A stretch of DNA of 64,000 nt from Goodfellowiella coeruleoviolacea. GTDB taxonomy: Bacteria; Actinomycetota; Actinomycetes; Mycobacteriales; Pseudonocardiaceae. The position numbers were made by a program, and so were the translations under genes. The notes below the pieces were generated by a model. The model saw only the letters and a list, made by a program, of their open reading frames with translations. It was not told where the DNA came from and did no database searches. The stretch lies in NCBI RefSeq assembly GCF_024171785.1, contig NZ_JAMTCK010000009.1, positions 186,001 through 250,000 on the forward strand, written 5' to 3'. This document shows, piece by piece, positions 35,130-43,840 of this stretch; the first letter of the stretch is position 1; each line of letters opens with the position of its first letter.

Positions 35130-35669
35130 GTGAACACCTGTGTGGCGCTGCTGCGCGGCATCAACCTCGGCAACCGCAACAAGGTCGGCATGGCCGAACT
35201 GGCGGGCCTGTTCGTCGCGTTGGGACACTCGGCCGTGCGCACCCACCTGCGCAGCGGCAACGTCGTCTTCGCCACCGCCAGCACCGACCAGGCGCGGCTG
35301 GCCGGCGACATCGAGGCGGCCCTGGCCGACGAACTCGGCCTGGCCGTGCGCGTGCTGCTGCGCGACGCCGCGGAGTTGCGCGCACTGGTCGCGGCCAACC
35401 CGTTCGTCGCGCGCGGCGCCGACCCGGCCGCACTGCACGTGACGTTCCTGGCCGAGCCGCCCGATCCGGCGCGCTGGTCGGAACGCCCCGTGCCGGACAC
35501 GCGTCCCGACGAGTTCGCCGTGCGCGGCCGGGACGTCTACCTGTGCTGCCCCGCGGGTTACGGCCGGACCACGCTGAACAACGCGTTCTGGGAGCGGCGC
35601 TCGGGCGTGCCGGCGACCACCCGCAACTGGCGGACGGTCACCGCGCTGCTGGCGATGGCCGGCGACTGA
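35130..35669 (+). CDS. DUF1697 family protein
   Basis: The 179-residue protein opens with CVALLRGINLGNRNKVGMAEL, the conserved start of DUF1697, and includes THLRSGNVVF and a C-terminal PATTRNWRTVTALL segment, both family hallmarks. Length fits the family. No enzymatic function is known; structures suggest a small alpha/beta fold. It starts with GTG after GGAAGGAACCAGC and is probably co-transcribed with the epimerase upstream. Confidence 0.9.
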   Translation: MNTCVALLRGINLGNRNKVGMAELAGLFVALGHSAVRTHLRSGNVVFATASTDQARLAGDIEAALADELGLAVRVLLRDAAELRALVAANPFVARGADPAALHVTFLAEPPDPARWSERPVPDTRPDEFAVRGRDVYLCCPAGYGRTTLNNAFWERRSGVPATTRNWRTVTALLAMAGD

Positions 35670-35715
35670 GCCGGGTGCGCGCCGCTGACCCTGGGTAGCC
35701 GGCCAGAATGGCCGC

Positions 35716-36492
35716 ATGGCAACGGTTGTCGCTTTTCTCGCCCATCCCGACGACGAGGTGCTGACCGCGGCGGGCACGCTCGCCCAGGCAGCGGCCGAAG
35801 GCCACCGGACGGTGCTCGTCGTCGCCACCGACGGGCTGATGGGCGCCCGGCCGGCCAGTGGTGAGCCACCCCGGCTGGCCGAGTTGCGGGCGAGCGCGGC
35901 CGTGCTCGGCGTGGCCAGGGTCGAGTGCCTCGGCTACGCCAACGGCGGTGGCGGCCAGCACCTCTACCCGGACCCGCCCGACCGGGTGCGGTTTCCCCGC
36001 GCGGACACCGAGGAGGCGGCCGAGCGGCTCGCGGTGATCCTGCGCGCGGAAAACGCCGACGTGCTGCTGGTCCACGACGCCAGCGGCGGCTACGGCCACC
36101 GCGACCACATCGCCGCGCACCGCGTGGGCGTGCGCGCCGCCGAGCTGGCCGGCGTGCCCCGGCTGCTGGCGGCGACCATGCCGAGGGAACTGGTCACCGG
36201 ACTGGGCCGGGCGGCCCGGCTGCTGCGACTGCCGTTCGGCTACGACGCGCGGACGCTGCGCACCGCCTACACCCCGCGCGCCGACATCACCCACGCCATC
36301 CCGGTGCGGCGGTGGGCGGCGCGCAAACGGGCGGCGCTGGCCGCGCACCGCTCGCAGGTGACCGGGACCGGGCGCAGCGCCCGGGTGTTCGCCGCGCTGC
36401 TCCGGCTGCCGGCCCCGGTCTTCGGACTGCTGTTCGCCAGGGAGTGGTTCGCCGAGATCCCGGTGCCGGGCCGGAATCCGGCCCGCCGCTGA
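35716..36492 (+). CDS. PIG-L/MshB family N-acetylglucosaminyl deacetylase-like enzyme
   Basis: The 258-residue protein begins with the zinc motif AHPDDE at 9-14 and has the third ligand in YGHRDHIAAH (about residue 130). These zinc enzymes remove acetyl groups from GlcNAc in mycothiol, teicoplanin or GPI pathways. The LmbE-type length and the missing pathway genes leave the substrate open. The ATG lies 46 bases after the DUF1697 stop. It ends convergently with the sensor kinase gene, 31 bases away. Confidence 0.88.
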   Translation: MATVVAFLAHPDDEVLTAAGTLAQAAAEGHRTVLVVATDGLMGARPASGEPPRLAELRASAAVLGVARVECLGYANGGGGQHLYPDPPDRVRFPRADTEEAAERLAVILRAENADVLLVHDASGGYGHRDHIAAHRVGVRAAELAGVPRLLAATMPRELVTGLGRAARLLRLPFGYDARTLRTAYTPRADITHAIPVRRWAARKRAALAAHRSQVTGTGRSARVFAALLRLPAPVFGLLFAREWFAEIPVPGRNPARR

Positions 36493-36523
36493 CCCACGCG
36501 GGCAGCACCCGACAACTGTCCGA

Positions 36524-37549
36524 TCAGGACGCTGGGGCCAGGGGCAGCCGGACCTCGAACCGGCAGCCCGGTCCGTGGTTGTGCGCCACGATCCGCCCCT
36601 GGTGCGCCTCGACCAGGCCCCGGGCGATGGCCAGCCCCAGGCCGGCGCCGGCCGGCTGGTCCGGGTCGGTGGTCGGGGTGCGCGCGGCCGTGCCGCGGAA
36701 CGCCACGTCGAACACGCGGGACAGGTCCTGTTCCGGGATGCCACCGCAGGCGTCGTCGACCTGGATCAGCGCCTCCGCGCCGGCGGTGTCGATGCGCACG
36801 GCCACGGTGCCGTCCGGCGGGGTGTGCCGGATCGCGTTGGACACCAGATTGCGCACGACCCGTGCCAGTTCTGGGTCACTGCCCAGCACCACCGGCCAGC
36901 CGGACACGTCCGCGCGCAGCCCCACGCCCTTGCGCTGGGCCACCGGCAGTTGCGCGGTCACCGCGTCGTTGACCACCTCGGGCAGCGGCACCGCCGACAT
37001 GGTCAGCCGCAGCGCGCCCGCGGTGATCCGGGACAGCTCGAACAGGTCGTTGACCAACTGGGACAGCCGGCGGGTCTCGGTGCCGATCCGGTCGGCGTAG
37101 TCGGTCACCTCGTCCGGCCGCACCACCACGCCGTCGGCCAGCGCCTCGGCCATCGCCCGGATGCCGGCCAGCGGGCTGCGCAGGTCGTGGCTGATCCAGG
37201 CGACCAGTTCCCGGCGGGACGCCTCGGCCGCCCGTTCCCGGTCCCGCGCCTGGCGTTCCCACACGCTGCGCCGGGCGATGGCGCGGCCGAGCAGCACCGC
37301 GGTCGGCACCGTGACCACCGCGGTGAGCAGGCACACCAGCAGGGTGACGGTCAGCGTCGGGGTGAACATGAAGCCGGTCACGCCGAGCACCCCGGCCAGT
37401 TCCGCGGCCAGCGGCACCAGCACCAGCACGGTGGTCGAGGCGACCAGGGAGCGTTCGCCCAGCAGCCGCAGCACGATCGCGCCGAGCAGCGCGACCGGCA
37501 GGGAGAACGCGATGGCGTACGGCGCGATGTGCAGCGCGTGTTCCAGCAC
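36524..37549 (-). CDS. Sensor histidine kinase
   Basis: The protein has two N-terminal hydrophobic regions of two helices each, with almost no outside loop, then a HisKA domain with the phosphorylated His121 (WISHDLRSPLAG) and an ATPase domain with the N box (RNLVSNAIRHTP), DACGGIPE (the usual Asp-x-Gly-x-Gly starts DAC here) and GLGLAIARGLVEAHQG. The lack of an outside sensor suggests that it detects something in the membrane. I prefer the GTG at 37549, seven bases after the regulator stop; a GTG at 37588 would overlap the regulator gene by 32 bases. Confidence 0.87.
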   Translation of the reverse strand: MLEHALHIAPYAIAFSLPVALLGAIVLRLLGERSLVASTTVLVLVPLAAELAGVLGVTGFMFTPTLTVTLLVCLLTAVVTVPTAVLLGRAIARRSVWERQARDRERAAEASRRELVAWISHDLRSPLAGIRAMAEALADGVVVRPDEVTDYADRIGTETRRLSQLVNDLFELSRITAGALRLTMSAVPLPEVVNDAVTAQLPVAQRKGVGLRADVSGWPVVLGSDPELARVVRNLVSNAIRHTPPDGTVAVRIDTAGAEALIQVDDACGGIPEQDLSRVFDVAFRGTAARTPTTDPDQPAGAGLGLAIARGLVEAHQGRIVAHNHGPGCRFEVRLPLAPAS

Positions 37550-37556
37550 GGTCGGC

Positions 37557-38261
37557 TCAGCCCTGCCGGTCGTAGCGGTAGCCGACACCCCACACCGTGG
37601 TGATCCGCCTGGGTCGGGTCACGTCCTGCTCCACCTTCTCCCGCAGCCGTCGCACGTGGACGGTCACAGTGGACTGGTCGCCGAACTGCCAGCCCCACAC
37701 CCGCTCCAGCAGCTCGCCCCGGCTGAACGCCACACCAGGGTTGCTGATCAGGAACACCAGCAGGTCGAACTCGCGCACGGTCAGGGTGAGCGGCACACCG
37801 CGCAGCACCGCCTGCCTGGCGGCCACGTCGACCCGCAGGTCCCCGTCCACGAGCACGGTGCGCACCTCGGGCGGGCGGACGCGGGAGCGGCGCAGCACCG
37901 AGGACACCCGCAGCGCCAACTCCCTGGGGCTGAACGGTTTGGTCACGTAGTCGTCGGCGCCCAGGCTCAGCCCGGCGATGCGGTCCTCCTCCTCGCCCAG
38001 CGCGGTCAGCATCACCACGGCGACCGCGCTGTGCCGGCGCAGCCGCCGGCACACCTCGAGCCCGTCGATGCCGGGCAGCATCAGGTCGAGCACGATCAGG
38101 TCGGGCTCGCGCTCGGCGACCAGCCGCAGCGCCTGCTCGCCGTCACCGGCCAGCCAGACCTGGTGGCCCGCGCGCTCCAGGTACCGGCGGGCCACGTCCC
38201 GCACGTTCACATCGTCGTCAACGACCAGCACGCGGCCGGTCGCCTCGTCGACAGCGTCCAT
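37557..38261 (-). CDS. OmpR/PhoB-type response regulator
   Basis: The 234-residue protein has a receiver domain with the acidic pocket VVDDD at 13-17, the phosphorylated Asp59 (IVLDLMLPG) and the conserved Lys in VTKPFSPRE, followed by an OmpR-type winged helix (about 135-232; LTVREFDLLVFL, SRGELLERVWGW, TVTVHVRRLREKVE). The ATG at 38261 follows GGGGGTGTCC. It is the first gene of a two-gene operon with the sensor kinase. Targets are not evident. Confidence 0.93.
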   Translation of the reverse strand: MDAVDEATGRVLVVDDDVNVRDVARRYLERAGHQVWLAGDGEQALRLVAEREPDLIVLDLMLPGIDGLEVCRRLRRHSAVAVVMLTALGEEEDRIAGLSLGADDYVTKPFSPRELALRVSSVLRRSRVRPPEVRTVLVDGDLRVDVAARQAVLRGVPLTLTVREFDLLVFLISNPGVAFSRGELLERVWGWQFGDQSTVTVHVRRLREKVEQDVTRPRRITTVWGVGYRYDRQG

Positions 38262-38279
38262 GGACACCCCCGGGTCGGT

Positions 38280-38732
38280 TCAGGTGGTGGGCTGTTCGGG
38301 CTCGGCGGCCTGCCGCTCCCGCTGGGCGATGGCGACCAGGTCGGCGAGGCGGACGATGCTCCCGCCCGCGCCCCAGGTGCCGTCGGGCTGCTCGTGGATG
38401 AGCACCCACACCCGCGGGGCGTCGGCCTCGGTCAGCCCGGCGGCCGCCAGCACGATCGAGGTGGCCTCGCCGACCAGGCCGGCCTTGCGGCGCTCGGACA
38501 GCGCGCCCGCCGGCACGGTGATGTCCACCCGGAAGCGGGGTGCGTCGTCCTCGGCCGTGACCTGGCAGCCCGGCGGCAGCTCGTGCAGGTAGATCCAGGC
38601 CTGGGCGCGGAAGAAGGCCGTGTTGGGCGCGCCCTCCCAGCGCAGCAGCGCCTCGGCCAGCTCCTGCCGGACGCTGTCGCGGCCGGTGGGGGTCAGCGCC
38701 CCGGCGGGAACGGTCAACTGGATCATCGGCAT
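38280..38732 (-). CDS. Tautomerase superfamily protein (two 4-oxalocrotonate tautomerase-like units)
   Basis: The 150-residue protein starts Met-Pro, and after removal of Met the Pro would serve as the catalytic base, as in 4-oxalocrotonate tautomerase and its relatives. A second unit starts near residue 71 (FRVDITVPAGALSERRKAGLV). The length is that of the fused, MSAD/cis-CaaD-like members. I chose the ATG at 38732, where this motif begins; a longer open frame upstream has no protein-like character. The substrate is unknown. It lies directly upstream of the two-component genes but with no sign of a functional link. Confidence 0.82.
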   Translation of the reverse strand: MPMIQLTVPAGALTPTGRDSVRQELAEALLRWEGAPNTAFFRAQAWIYLHELPPGCQVTAEDDAPRFRVDITVPAGALSERRKAGLVGEATSIVLAAAGLTEADAPRVWVLIHEQPDGTWGAGGSIVRLADLVAIAQRERQAAEPEQPTT

Positions 38733-38809
38733 GGCGGGCGACTCCCTGTTGTCGATCAGCGCGGTCCCACCCGGGCACGCTACGCGGGGTGACCGAGCCA
38801 GCACCAGCA

Positions 38810-40162
38810 TCACCAGTTGGTCAGCACGAGGTGGTTCACGGCGAGCGCGGTCACCGCCTGGGCGGCCAGCCACCACCGCCGGGCCGGCGCGGGCAGCAGC
38901 GCGCACGCCGCGACCAGCCACCCGGCGAACGGCAGCCAGATCCGCTCCACCTCCGCTTTGGACAGTCCGGACACGTCGGCCAGCAGCACGGCGCCGAGCC
39001 CGGCCAGGGTGAGCACGGCCAGCGCCGGCAGGGCCCGCGCGGTCGTCGGCCGCAGCGCGCGGCGCACACCGGCGGCCGCGGCCGGCCCGACCGCCAGCAC
39101 CAGGCAGGCCAGGTTCGCCCACACCCAGTACCCGTACGGGCGGGCCGAGGCGATGCCCTGGTAGTAGCGCGCCACGACCAGGTGATAGCCGTCCAGCCAC
39201 CAGAAGCCGGCGGCGGCGAACACCGCCACCACGGCGGCGGCGCCGAGCCCGGCCAGCACCAGGGCCCGCCAGTCGCGGGCCAGCAGGCACACGGCCAGCG
39301 CGGGCACGGCCATGAGCACCAGGCCGTAGGACAGGAACAGGCCGAACCCCAACAGCACCCCGGCGGCCAGCCCGGGCAGCACCAGCCGGCGCGCCGCGCT
39401 CACCGCGAGCAGTGCCACCCCCACCGAGGTGACGCCGGTGAACACCGCGTCGGCGGACACCCCGAGCCACACCGCGCCGGGGAACAGCACCGCGAACGGC
39501 ACGGCGGCGCGGGCCGCGCGCGCCGCCCCCAGCTCCCGCAGCGCCACCGGCACGGCCACCGCGGCGAGCGAGCCGACCAGCACGCAGCACAGCGCCGCCC
39601 ACCCGCCGCCGGACAGGCCGATCCGGTCCAGCCACACGAACACCAGCGTGGCGCCAGGGGGGTGGCCGGCCACGTGCGTGGTCCACGAGTCGGGCTGGAA
39701 ATCCAGCACGCGGCCGGCGAACCCGCGCAGCAGCGCGCCGATGTCGGTGATTCCGCCGACCTCGTGCAGGTACTCGTCGGTGGTGGCGAGCCGACCGGCC
39801 ACACCGACCCGCCAACCGTCCACAGTGGCCAGTGCCAGCGTCCAGGCCACCGCGGTGGCGTAGCCGGCCAGCAGCAGCCGCGGCCACGGCAGGGCCGAGG
39901 CCAGGTCTGGCCCCCGGGTCACCACGAGCACCGCGACCAGCACGGCCAGCGGGGTGCCCGGACCCAGGTGCGGCTGCCAGACGCCGAACAGCGGTGGCGC
40001 CCCGGCGAAGATCCGCACCCCGGTGTGCTGGTTCAGGTACTGGCCCACCGCGCTGGCCGCCGCCACCAGCAGCACGGCCGCGCCCCCGGCGAGCAGGTCG
40101 GCGCGCACGCCGGTGCGGCGCGTCGGTGCCGGCGCGGTCACGGCGGTTTCGGGCAGGGGCAC
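38810..40162 (-). CDS. Polytopic GT-C-type membrane glycosyltransferase-like protein
   Basis: The 450-residue protein has about 11-12 hydrophobic helices. Its outside loop holds THVAGHPPGATLVFVWLDRIGL, reminiscent of polyprenyl-phosphate-sugar-dependent glycosyltransferases of the GT-C fold (GT39/GT87-like). Such enzymes move a sugar from a lipid carrier onto a cell-wall acceptor outside the membrane. It is divergent from a GT2 glycosyltransferase that could make the lipid-linked sugar, a pairing that supports the call. The exact acceptor is unknown. Confidence 0.7.
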   Translation of the reverse strand: MPLPETAVTAPAPTRRTGVRADLLAGGAAVLLVAAASAVGQYLNQHTGVRIFAGAPPLFGVWQPHLGPGTPLAVLVAVLVVTRGPDLASALPWPRLLLAGYATAVAWTLALATVDGWRVGVAGRLATTDEYLHEVGGITDIGALLRGFAGRVLDFQPDSWTTHVAGHPPGATLVFVWLDRIGLSGGGWAALCCVLVGSLAAVAVPVALRELGAARAARAAVPFAVLFPGAVWLGVSADAVFTGVTSVGVALLAVSAARRLVLPGLAAGVLLGFGLFLSYGLVLMAVPALAVCLLARDWRALVLAGLGAAAVVAVFAAAGFWWLDGYHLVVARYYQGIASARPYGYWVWANLACLVLAVGPAAAAGVRRALRPTTARALPALAVLTLAGLGAVLLADVSGLSKAEVERIWLPFAGWLVAACALLPAPARRWWLAAQAVTALAVNHLVLTNW

Positions 40163-40307
40163 CAGGCGAGCCTAGGGCTGGTCAGGGGCTGGCCTGAACC
40201 GGTCGGCGGCGGCTGTCAGCGGTTCGTAAGAACTGGGCCAGACGTCAGAATTCGGTAAGCACCGCACGGGCTGTGCTCGCCGGTTCCGGTCACCACCATT
40301 GCCGGGC

Positions 40308-40961
40308 ATGGAACGCTTCGACGTTGTGCTGCCCTGCCTGGACGAGGCAGGAGCGCTGCCGGCGGTGCTGGGCGCGCTGCCGCCCGGGTTCCGGCCACTG
40401 GTCGTGGACAACGGTTCGACCGACGGCACCCCCGAGATCGCGCGGCGCCTCGGTGCCCGGGTCGTGTCCGAGCCCAGGCGCGGTTACGGCGCGGCCGTCC
40501 ACACCGGAATCGAGCAGGCCGACACCGACATCGTCTGCGTGATCGACGCGGACGGGTCACTGGACCCGGCCGAGCTGCCGCGCCTGGTGGAACCGGTGCT
40601 GGCCGGCCGGGCGGACCTGGCGGTGGGCCGGCGGGTGCCCACCGCGCGTGGGTGTTGGCCGTGGCACGCGCGCGCCGGCAACGCGCTGCTGGCCGGCCTG
40701 CTGCGGCGGCGCGGCCTGCCCGTGCACGACATCGGCCCGGTGCGGGCGTTTCGCCGCGCCGACGTGCTCGCGCTGGGCGTCACCGACCGCGCGTTCGGCT
40801 ACCCGCTGGAACTGCTGCTGCGCGCGGCCGAGCGGTCCTGGCGGGTGGTGGAGCTGGACGTCGGCTACGGCCCGAGGGCCAAGGGCACCAGGTCCAAGGT
40901 GTCCGGCTCGGTGCGCGGCACGCTGCGCGCGGTCAACGACATGGCGGCGGTGCTGCGGTGA
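40308..40961 (+). CDS. Glycosyltransferase family 2 (polyprenyl-phosphate sugar synthase-like)
   Basis: The 217-residue soluble protein has the GT2 motifs PCLDEAGALPAVL near the start, VVDNGSTDGT (about 31-40) and VIDADGS (about 78-84), the metal-binding DxD region. It resembles dolichol-phosphate-mannose synthase-like enzymes but lacks membrane helices. It opens an operon of five genes, each joined to the next by a 4-base GTGA overlap. It is divergent from the GT-C-like membrane protein gene. It may load a sugar onto a polyprenyl carrier. Confidence 0.87.
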   Translation: MERFDVVLPCLDEAGALPAVLGALPPGFRPLVVDNGSTDGTPEIARRLGARVVSEPRRGYGAAVHTGIEQADTDIVCVIDADGSLDPAELPRLVEPVLAGRADLAVGRRVPTARGCWPWHARAGNALLAGLLRRRGLPVHDIGPVRAFRRADVLALGVTDRAFGYPLELLLRAAERSWRVVELDVGYGPRAKGTRSKVSGSVRGTLRAVNDMAAVLR

Positions 40962-41665
40962 GCGCGGACCTGTGTCTGCTCGTGGTGGCCAAGGCCCCGG
41001 TGGCCGGGCAGGCCAAGACCCGGTTGTGCCCGCCGGCCAGCCCGGCGCAGGCCGCCGACATCGCGGCGGCGGCCCTGCTGGACACCCTGGCGGCGGTGGC
41101 CGGGGTGCCGCGCGCCACCGTGGTGGTCGCCCTGACCGGTGCGCTGGACTCGGCCAGCCAGCGGGACCGGCTGGCCGAGGCACTGGCCGGGCTGGTGGTG
41201 CTGCCGCAGCGCGGCACCGGGTTCGCCGAGCGGCTGAGCAACGCGCACGCCGACGTGGCCGCGTGCTGTCCCGGCCGGCCGGTGCTGCAGATCGGCATGG
41301 ACACCCCGCAGGTGACCCCGGAGCTGCTGGCCGACACGGCGGCGCTGCTCGCGACCGCGCCCGCCGTGCTCGGCCCGGCCACCGACGGCGGCTGGTGGGC
41401 GCTGGGCCTGCGGGACCCCGGGCAGGCCGCGGTGCTGCGCGAGGTGCCGATGTCGCGACCGGACACCGCCGGGCACACCCTGGCGGCACTGCGCCGCGCC
41501 GGCCTGGTCACCGCCACCGGCGCCAAACTGTCCGATGTGGACACGATGGCCGCGGCGCGGGAGGTCGCGGCCGGCCTGCCGCACAGCCGGTTCGCGGCGG
41601 CGGTCGCACGGGTCGGCGCGGCGGCGGGGGTCGGCGTGCCGGTGGCGCCGGGAGCGGTGCGGTGA
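40958..41665 (+). CDS. DUF2064/TIGR04282 family nucleotidyl- or glycosyltransferase-like protein
   Basis: The 235-residue protein has the family start LLVVAKAPVAGQAKTRL, the segment GMDTPQVTPELL and GPATDGGWWALGL, diagnostic of DUF2064 (TIGR04282, named for an arsenosugar biosynthesis gene). The fold is that of GT-A nucleotide transferases related to CofC. The GTG at 40958 overlaps the previous stop. In many actinobacteria this protein is found with a GT2 and a methyltransferase, as here. The real substrate in this setting is not known to me. Confidence 0.88.
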   Translation: MSADLCLLVVAKAPVAGQAKTRLCPPASPAQAADIAAAALLDTLAAVAGVPRATVVVALTGALDSASQRDRLAEALAGLVVLPQRGTGFAERLSNAHADVAACCPGRPVLQIGMDTPQVTPELLADTAALLATAPAVLGPATDGGWWALGLRDPGQAAVLREVPMSRPDTAGHTLAALRRAGLVTATGAKLSDVDTMAAAREVAAGLPHSRFAAAVARVGAAAGVGVPVAPGAVR

Positions 41666-42276
41666 CCGCCACCGCCTTCGACCGGGGCCTGCGCGGCGAG
41701 CACTGCGCACTGGAACTGGCCACGGGGGAGCGGGTGGCCCTGCCCATCGCCCGCTGGCACGCCGCTCCGGGCGCGGGGGACCGGCTGCTGCTGGCCCGCT
41801 GCACCGGTCCGACCCTGGACGTGGGCTGCGGGCCGGGCCGGCTCACTGCGGCGCTCACCGCGCGCGGCGTGGCCGCCCTGGGCGTGGACATCTCCCCGGT
41901 GGCCGTGCGGCTGACCCGGGCCAGGGGCGGGATCGCGGTGTGCCGCGACGTGTTCGGCGCCCTGCCCGGCGCCGGGCGCTGGCGGCACGTGCTGTTGGCC
42001 GACGGCAACATCGGCATCGGCGGCGACCCGGTGCGGCTGCTGCGCCGGGTGGCGGCGCTGCTCGCCGGCGGCGGCACGGTGGTGGCGGAGGTGGACGAGC
42101 CGGGCGTGGGCCTGCGCCCCGGCCCGGTGCGGCTGGCCGAGGCCGACGGGTGGTTCCCGTGGGCGTGGCTGGGCGCGGACGCCGTGCCCGAGGTGGCTGC
42201 CGCCGCCGGGCTGGCCGTGCGCTGGGCCGGCCGGTGCGGTGCCCGCTGGTTCGCCGAACTGGAGCGCGCGCGGTGA
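41662..42276 (+). CDS. Class I SAM-dependent methyltransferase
   Basis: The 204-residue protein has motif I LDVGCGPGRLT (about residues 52-62), an acidic motif II (ALGVDISP) and a later ADGNIGIGGD segment. It lacks recognisable substrate-specific domains. It begins with a GTG overlapping the DUF2064 stop and its own stop overlaps the next gene, so it is made together with the oxidoreductase and the GT2. Confidence 0.87.
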   Translation: MTATAFDRGLRGEHCALELATGERVALPIARWHAAPGAGDRLLLARCTGPTLDVGCGPGRLTAALTARGVAALGVDISPVAVRLTRARGGIAVCRDVFGALPGAGRWRHVLLADGNIGIGGDPVRLLRRVAALLAGGGTVVAEVDEPGVGLRPGPVRLAEADGWFPWAWLGADAVPEVAAAAGLAVRWAGRCGARWFAELERAR

Positions 42277-43391
42277 GGCGGGGGGTGCGCGAGTCCGACT
42301 TCACCGCCGCCGCCCACCACGCGCGGGTCAGCGCCCGGCTGGGACTCTGGCTCGGTGTCGCGTTCGGACTGTGCTTTGTGACCGGACTGCTCAGCCACGC
42401 CGCGCAGCACCCGCCCGGGTGGCTGTCCTGGCCCAGCCGGCCGGTCAGCCTCTACCGGATCACCCAGGGACTGCACGTGATCTCCGGGATCGCCGCGATT
42501 CCCCTGCTGCTGGCCAAGTTGTGGAGCGTGTACCCGAAGCTGTTCACCCGCCCGCTGGTGCGCTCGCTGCCGCACGCGCTGGAGCGGGCCAGCGTGCTGG
42601 TGCTGTCCGGCGCGGCCCTGTTCGAGGTGACCACCGGCCTGTTCAACGTGGCGCAGAACTACCCGTGGACGTTCTTCTTCCCCGCCGCCCACCACGCCGT
42701 GGCCTGGCTGGCGGTGGGCGCGATCCTGCTGCACGTGGCCGTGCAGCTGCCGGTGATCCGCGCCGCCCTGACCCGGCGCGGGCCCACCGCCGACCCGGCC
42801 GAGCCGGCGCGGCGCTCGTTCCTGCGCACCACCTGGCTGGCGGTGGGCGTGGCCGTGGTCGCGACCGCCGGGGCCGGCGTCCCGCTGCTGCGCCGGGTTT
42901 CCGTGCTGGCGTGGTCGTCGGGCACCGGTCCGCAGGGGCTGCCGGTCAACCGCACCGCCCAGGCCGCCGGCGTGGTGGCCGAGGCACAGGACGTGGCCTG
43001 GCGGCTGGAGGTCGTGACCCCGCACGGGGTTTCGCGCCTGTCCCTGGCCGAACTGGCCGCGCTGCCGCGGACCGAGGTCGACCTGCCGATCGCCTGCGTG
43101 GAGGGGTGGAGCGCGTCGGCGCGCTGGACCGGGGTGCGGATCGCCGACCTGCTGCGGGCGGTGGGCGCCGAACCCGGCCGCCCGGTGTGGGTGGAGTCGT
43201 TGGAGCGCGGCGGGGCGTACCGGGCGAGCCTGCTGCCCGGCACGCACACCGCCGACCCGCTGACCCTGCTCGCGTTGGGGCTCAACGGCCAGCCGCTGGA
43301 TCTGGACCACGGCTTCCCGTGCCGGATCATCGCGCCGAGCCAGCCGGGCGTGACGCAGACCAAGTGGGTGGCCCGACTGGAGGTGCGGTGA
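42273..43391 (+). CDS. Membrane molybdopterin-dependent oxidoreductase with cytochrome b561-like anchor
   Basis: The 372-residue protein has about four or five helices (residues 20-195) with histidines in SHAAQH, GLHVISG, PHALERA and AAHHAVAW, as in a b-type cytochrome anchor, and then a sulfite oxidase-fold domain (about 215-370). The probable molybdenum ligand is the Cys in PIACVEGWSASARW. This is a fusion of an electron carrier with a YedY-like catalytic domain. The GTG overlaps the methyltransferase stop and its stop overlaps the next gene. It may oxidise or reduce a product of the operon outside the membrane. Confidence 0.85.
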   Translation: MRRGVRESDFTAAAHHARVSARLGLWLGVAFGLCFVTGLLSHAAQHPPGWLSWPSRPVSLYRITQGLHVISGIAAIPLLLAKLWSVYPKLFTRPLVRSLPHALERASVLVLSGAALFEVTTGLFNVAQNYPWTFFFPAAHHAVAWLAVGAILLHVAVQLPVIRAALTRRGPTADPAEPARRSFLRTTWLAVGVAVVATAGAGVPLLRRVSVLAWSSGTGPQGLPVNRTAQAAGVVAEAQDVAWRLEVVTPHGVSRLSLAELAALPRTEVDLPIACVEGWSASARWTGVRIADLLRAVGAEPGRPVWVESLERGGAYRASLLPGTHTADPLTLLALGLNGQPLDLDHGFPCRIIAPSQPGVTQTKWVARLEVR

Positions 43392-43840
43392 TCGCCCGGG
43401 TGCTGCTCGCCGTGCTCGGCCTGGCCGCGCTGGCCTGGGGCGCGTGGTGCGTGTTGGAACTGGCCGGCGGATCGGTGTCCACAGTGGTCGAACTGGTGGC
43501 GTGGCTGGTCGGCGGCCCGGTGCTGCACGACGTGGTGCTGGCACCGGTGGCCGGCGGACTCGGCTGGCTGCTGGCCCACCGGCTCGGCCCGGTCTGGGCC
43601 ACCCCGGTGCGCGCCGGCGCGACCGCGACCGGGGTGCTCGTCCTGCTCGCGGTGCCCCTGCTCTGGCGTCTCCACAGTGGACCGGTCAACCCCGGCCTGC
43701 ACGACCGGGACCACCCGCTCGGCGTGGCGCTCGCCCTGGCCGTGGTGTGGCTGCTGGTGCTGCTCGCCGGCCTGGTGCGGACCGCGCGGCACCGGCGGCG
43801 CCACCGGCCGGGTGGGCTCAGTCCTCGAAGTCCTTGTTGA
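43388..43840 (+). CDS. Small polytopic membrane protein of the GT2/oxidoreductase operon
   Basis: The 150-residue protein has four hydrophobic segments (about residues 3-22, 30-50, 72-90, 110-130) and a basic tail. I recognise no named family. It starts with a GTG overlapping the oxidoreductase stop, so it is the last gene of the five-gene operon. Its 3' end overlaps the convergent phosphoesterase gene by 23 bases. Confidence 0.75.
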   Translation: MIARVLLAVLGLAALAWGAWCVLELAGGSVSTVVELVAWLVGGPVLHDVVLAPVAGGLGWLLAHRLGPVWATPVRAGATATGVLVLLAVPLLWRLHSGPVNPGLHDRDHPLGVALALAVVWLLVLLAGLVRTARHRRRHRPGGLSPRSPC

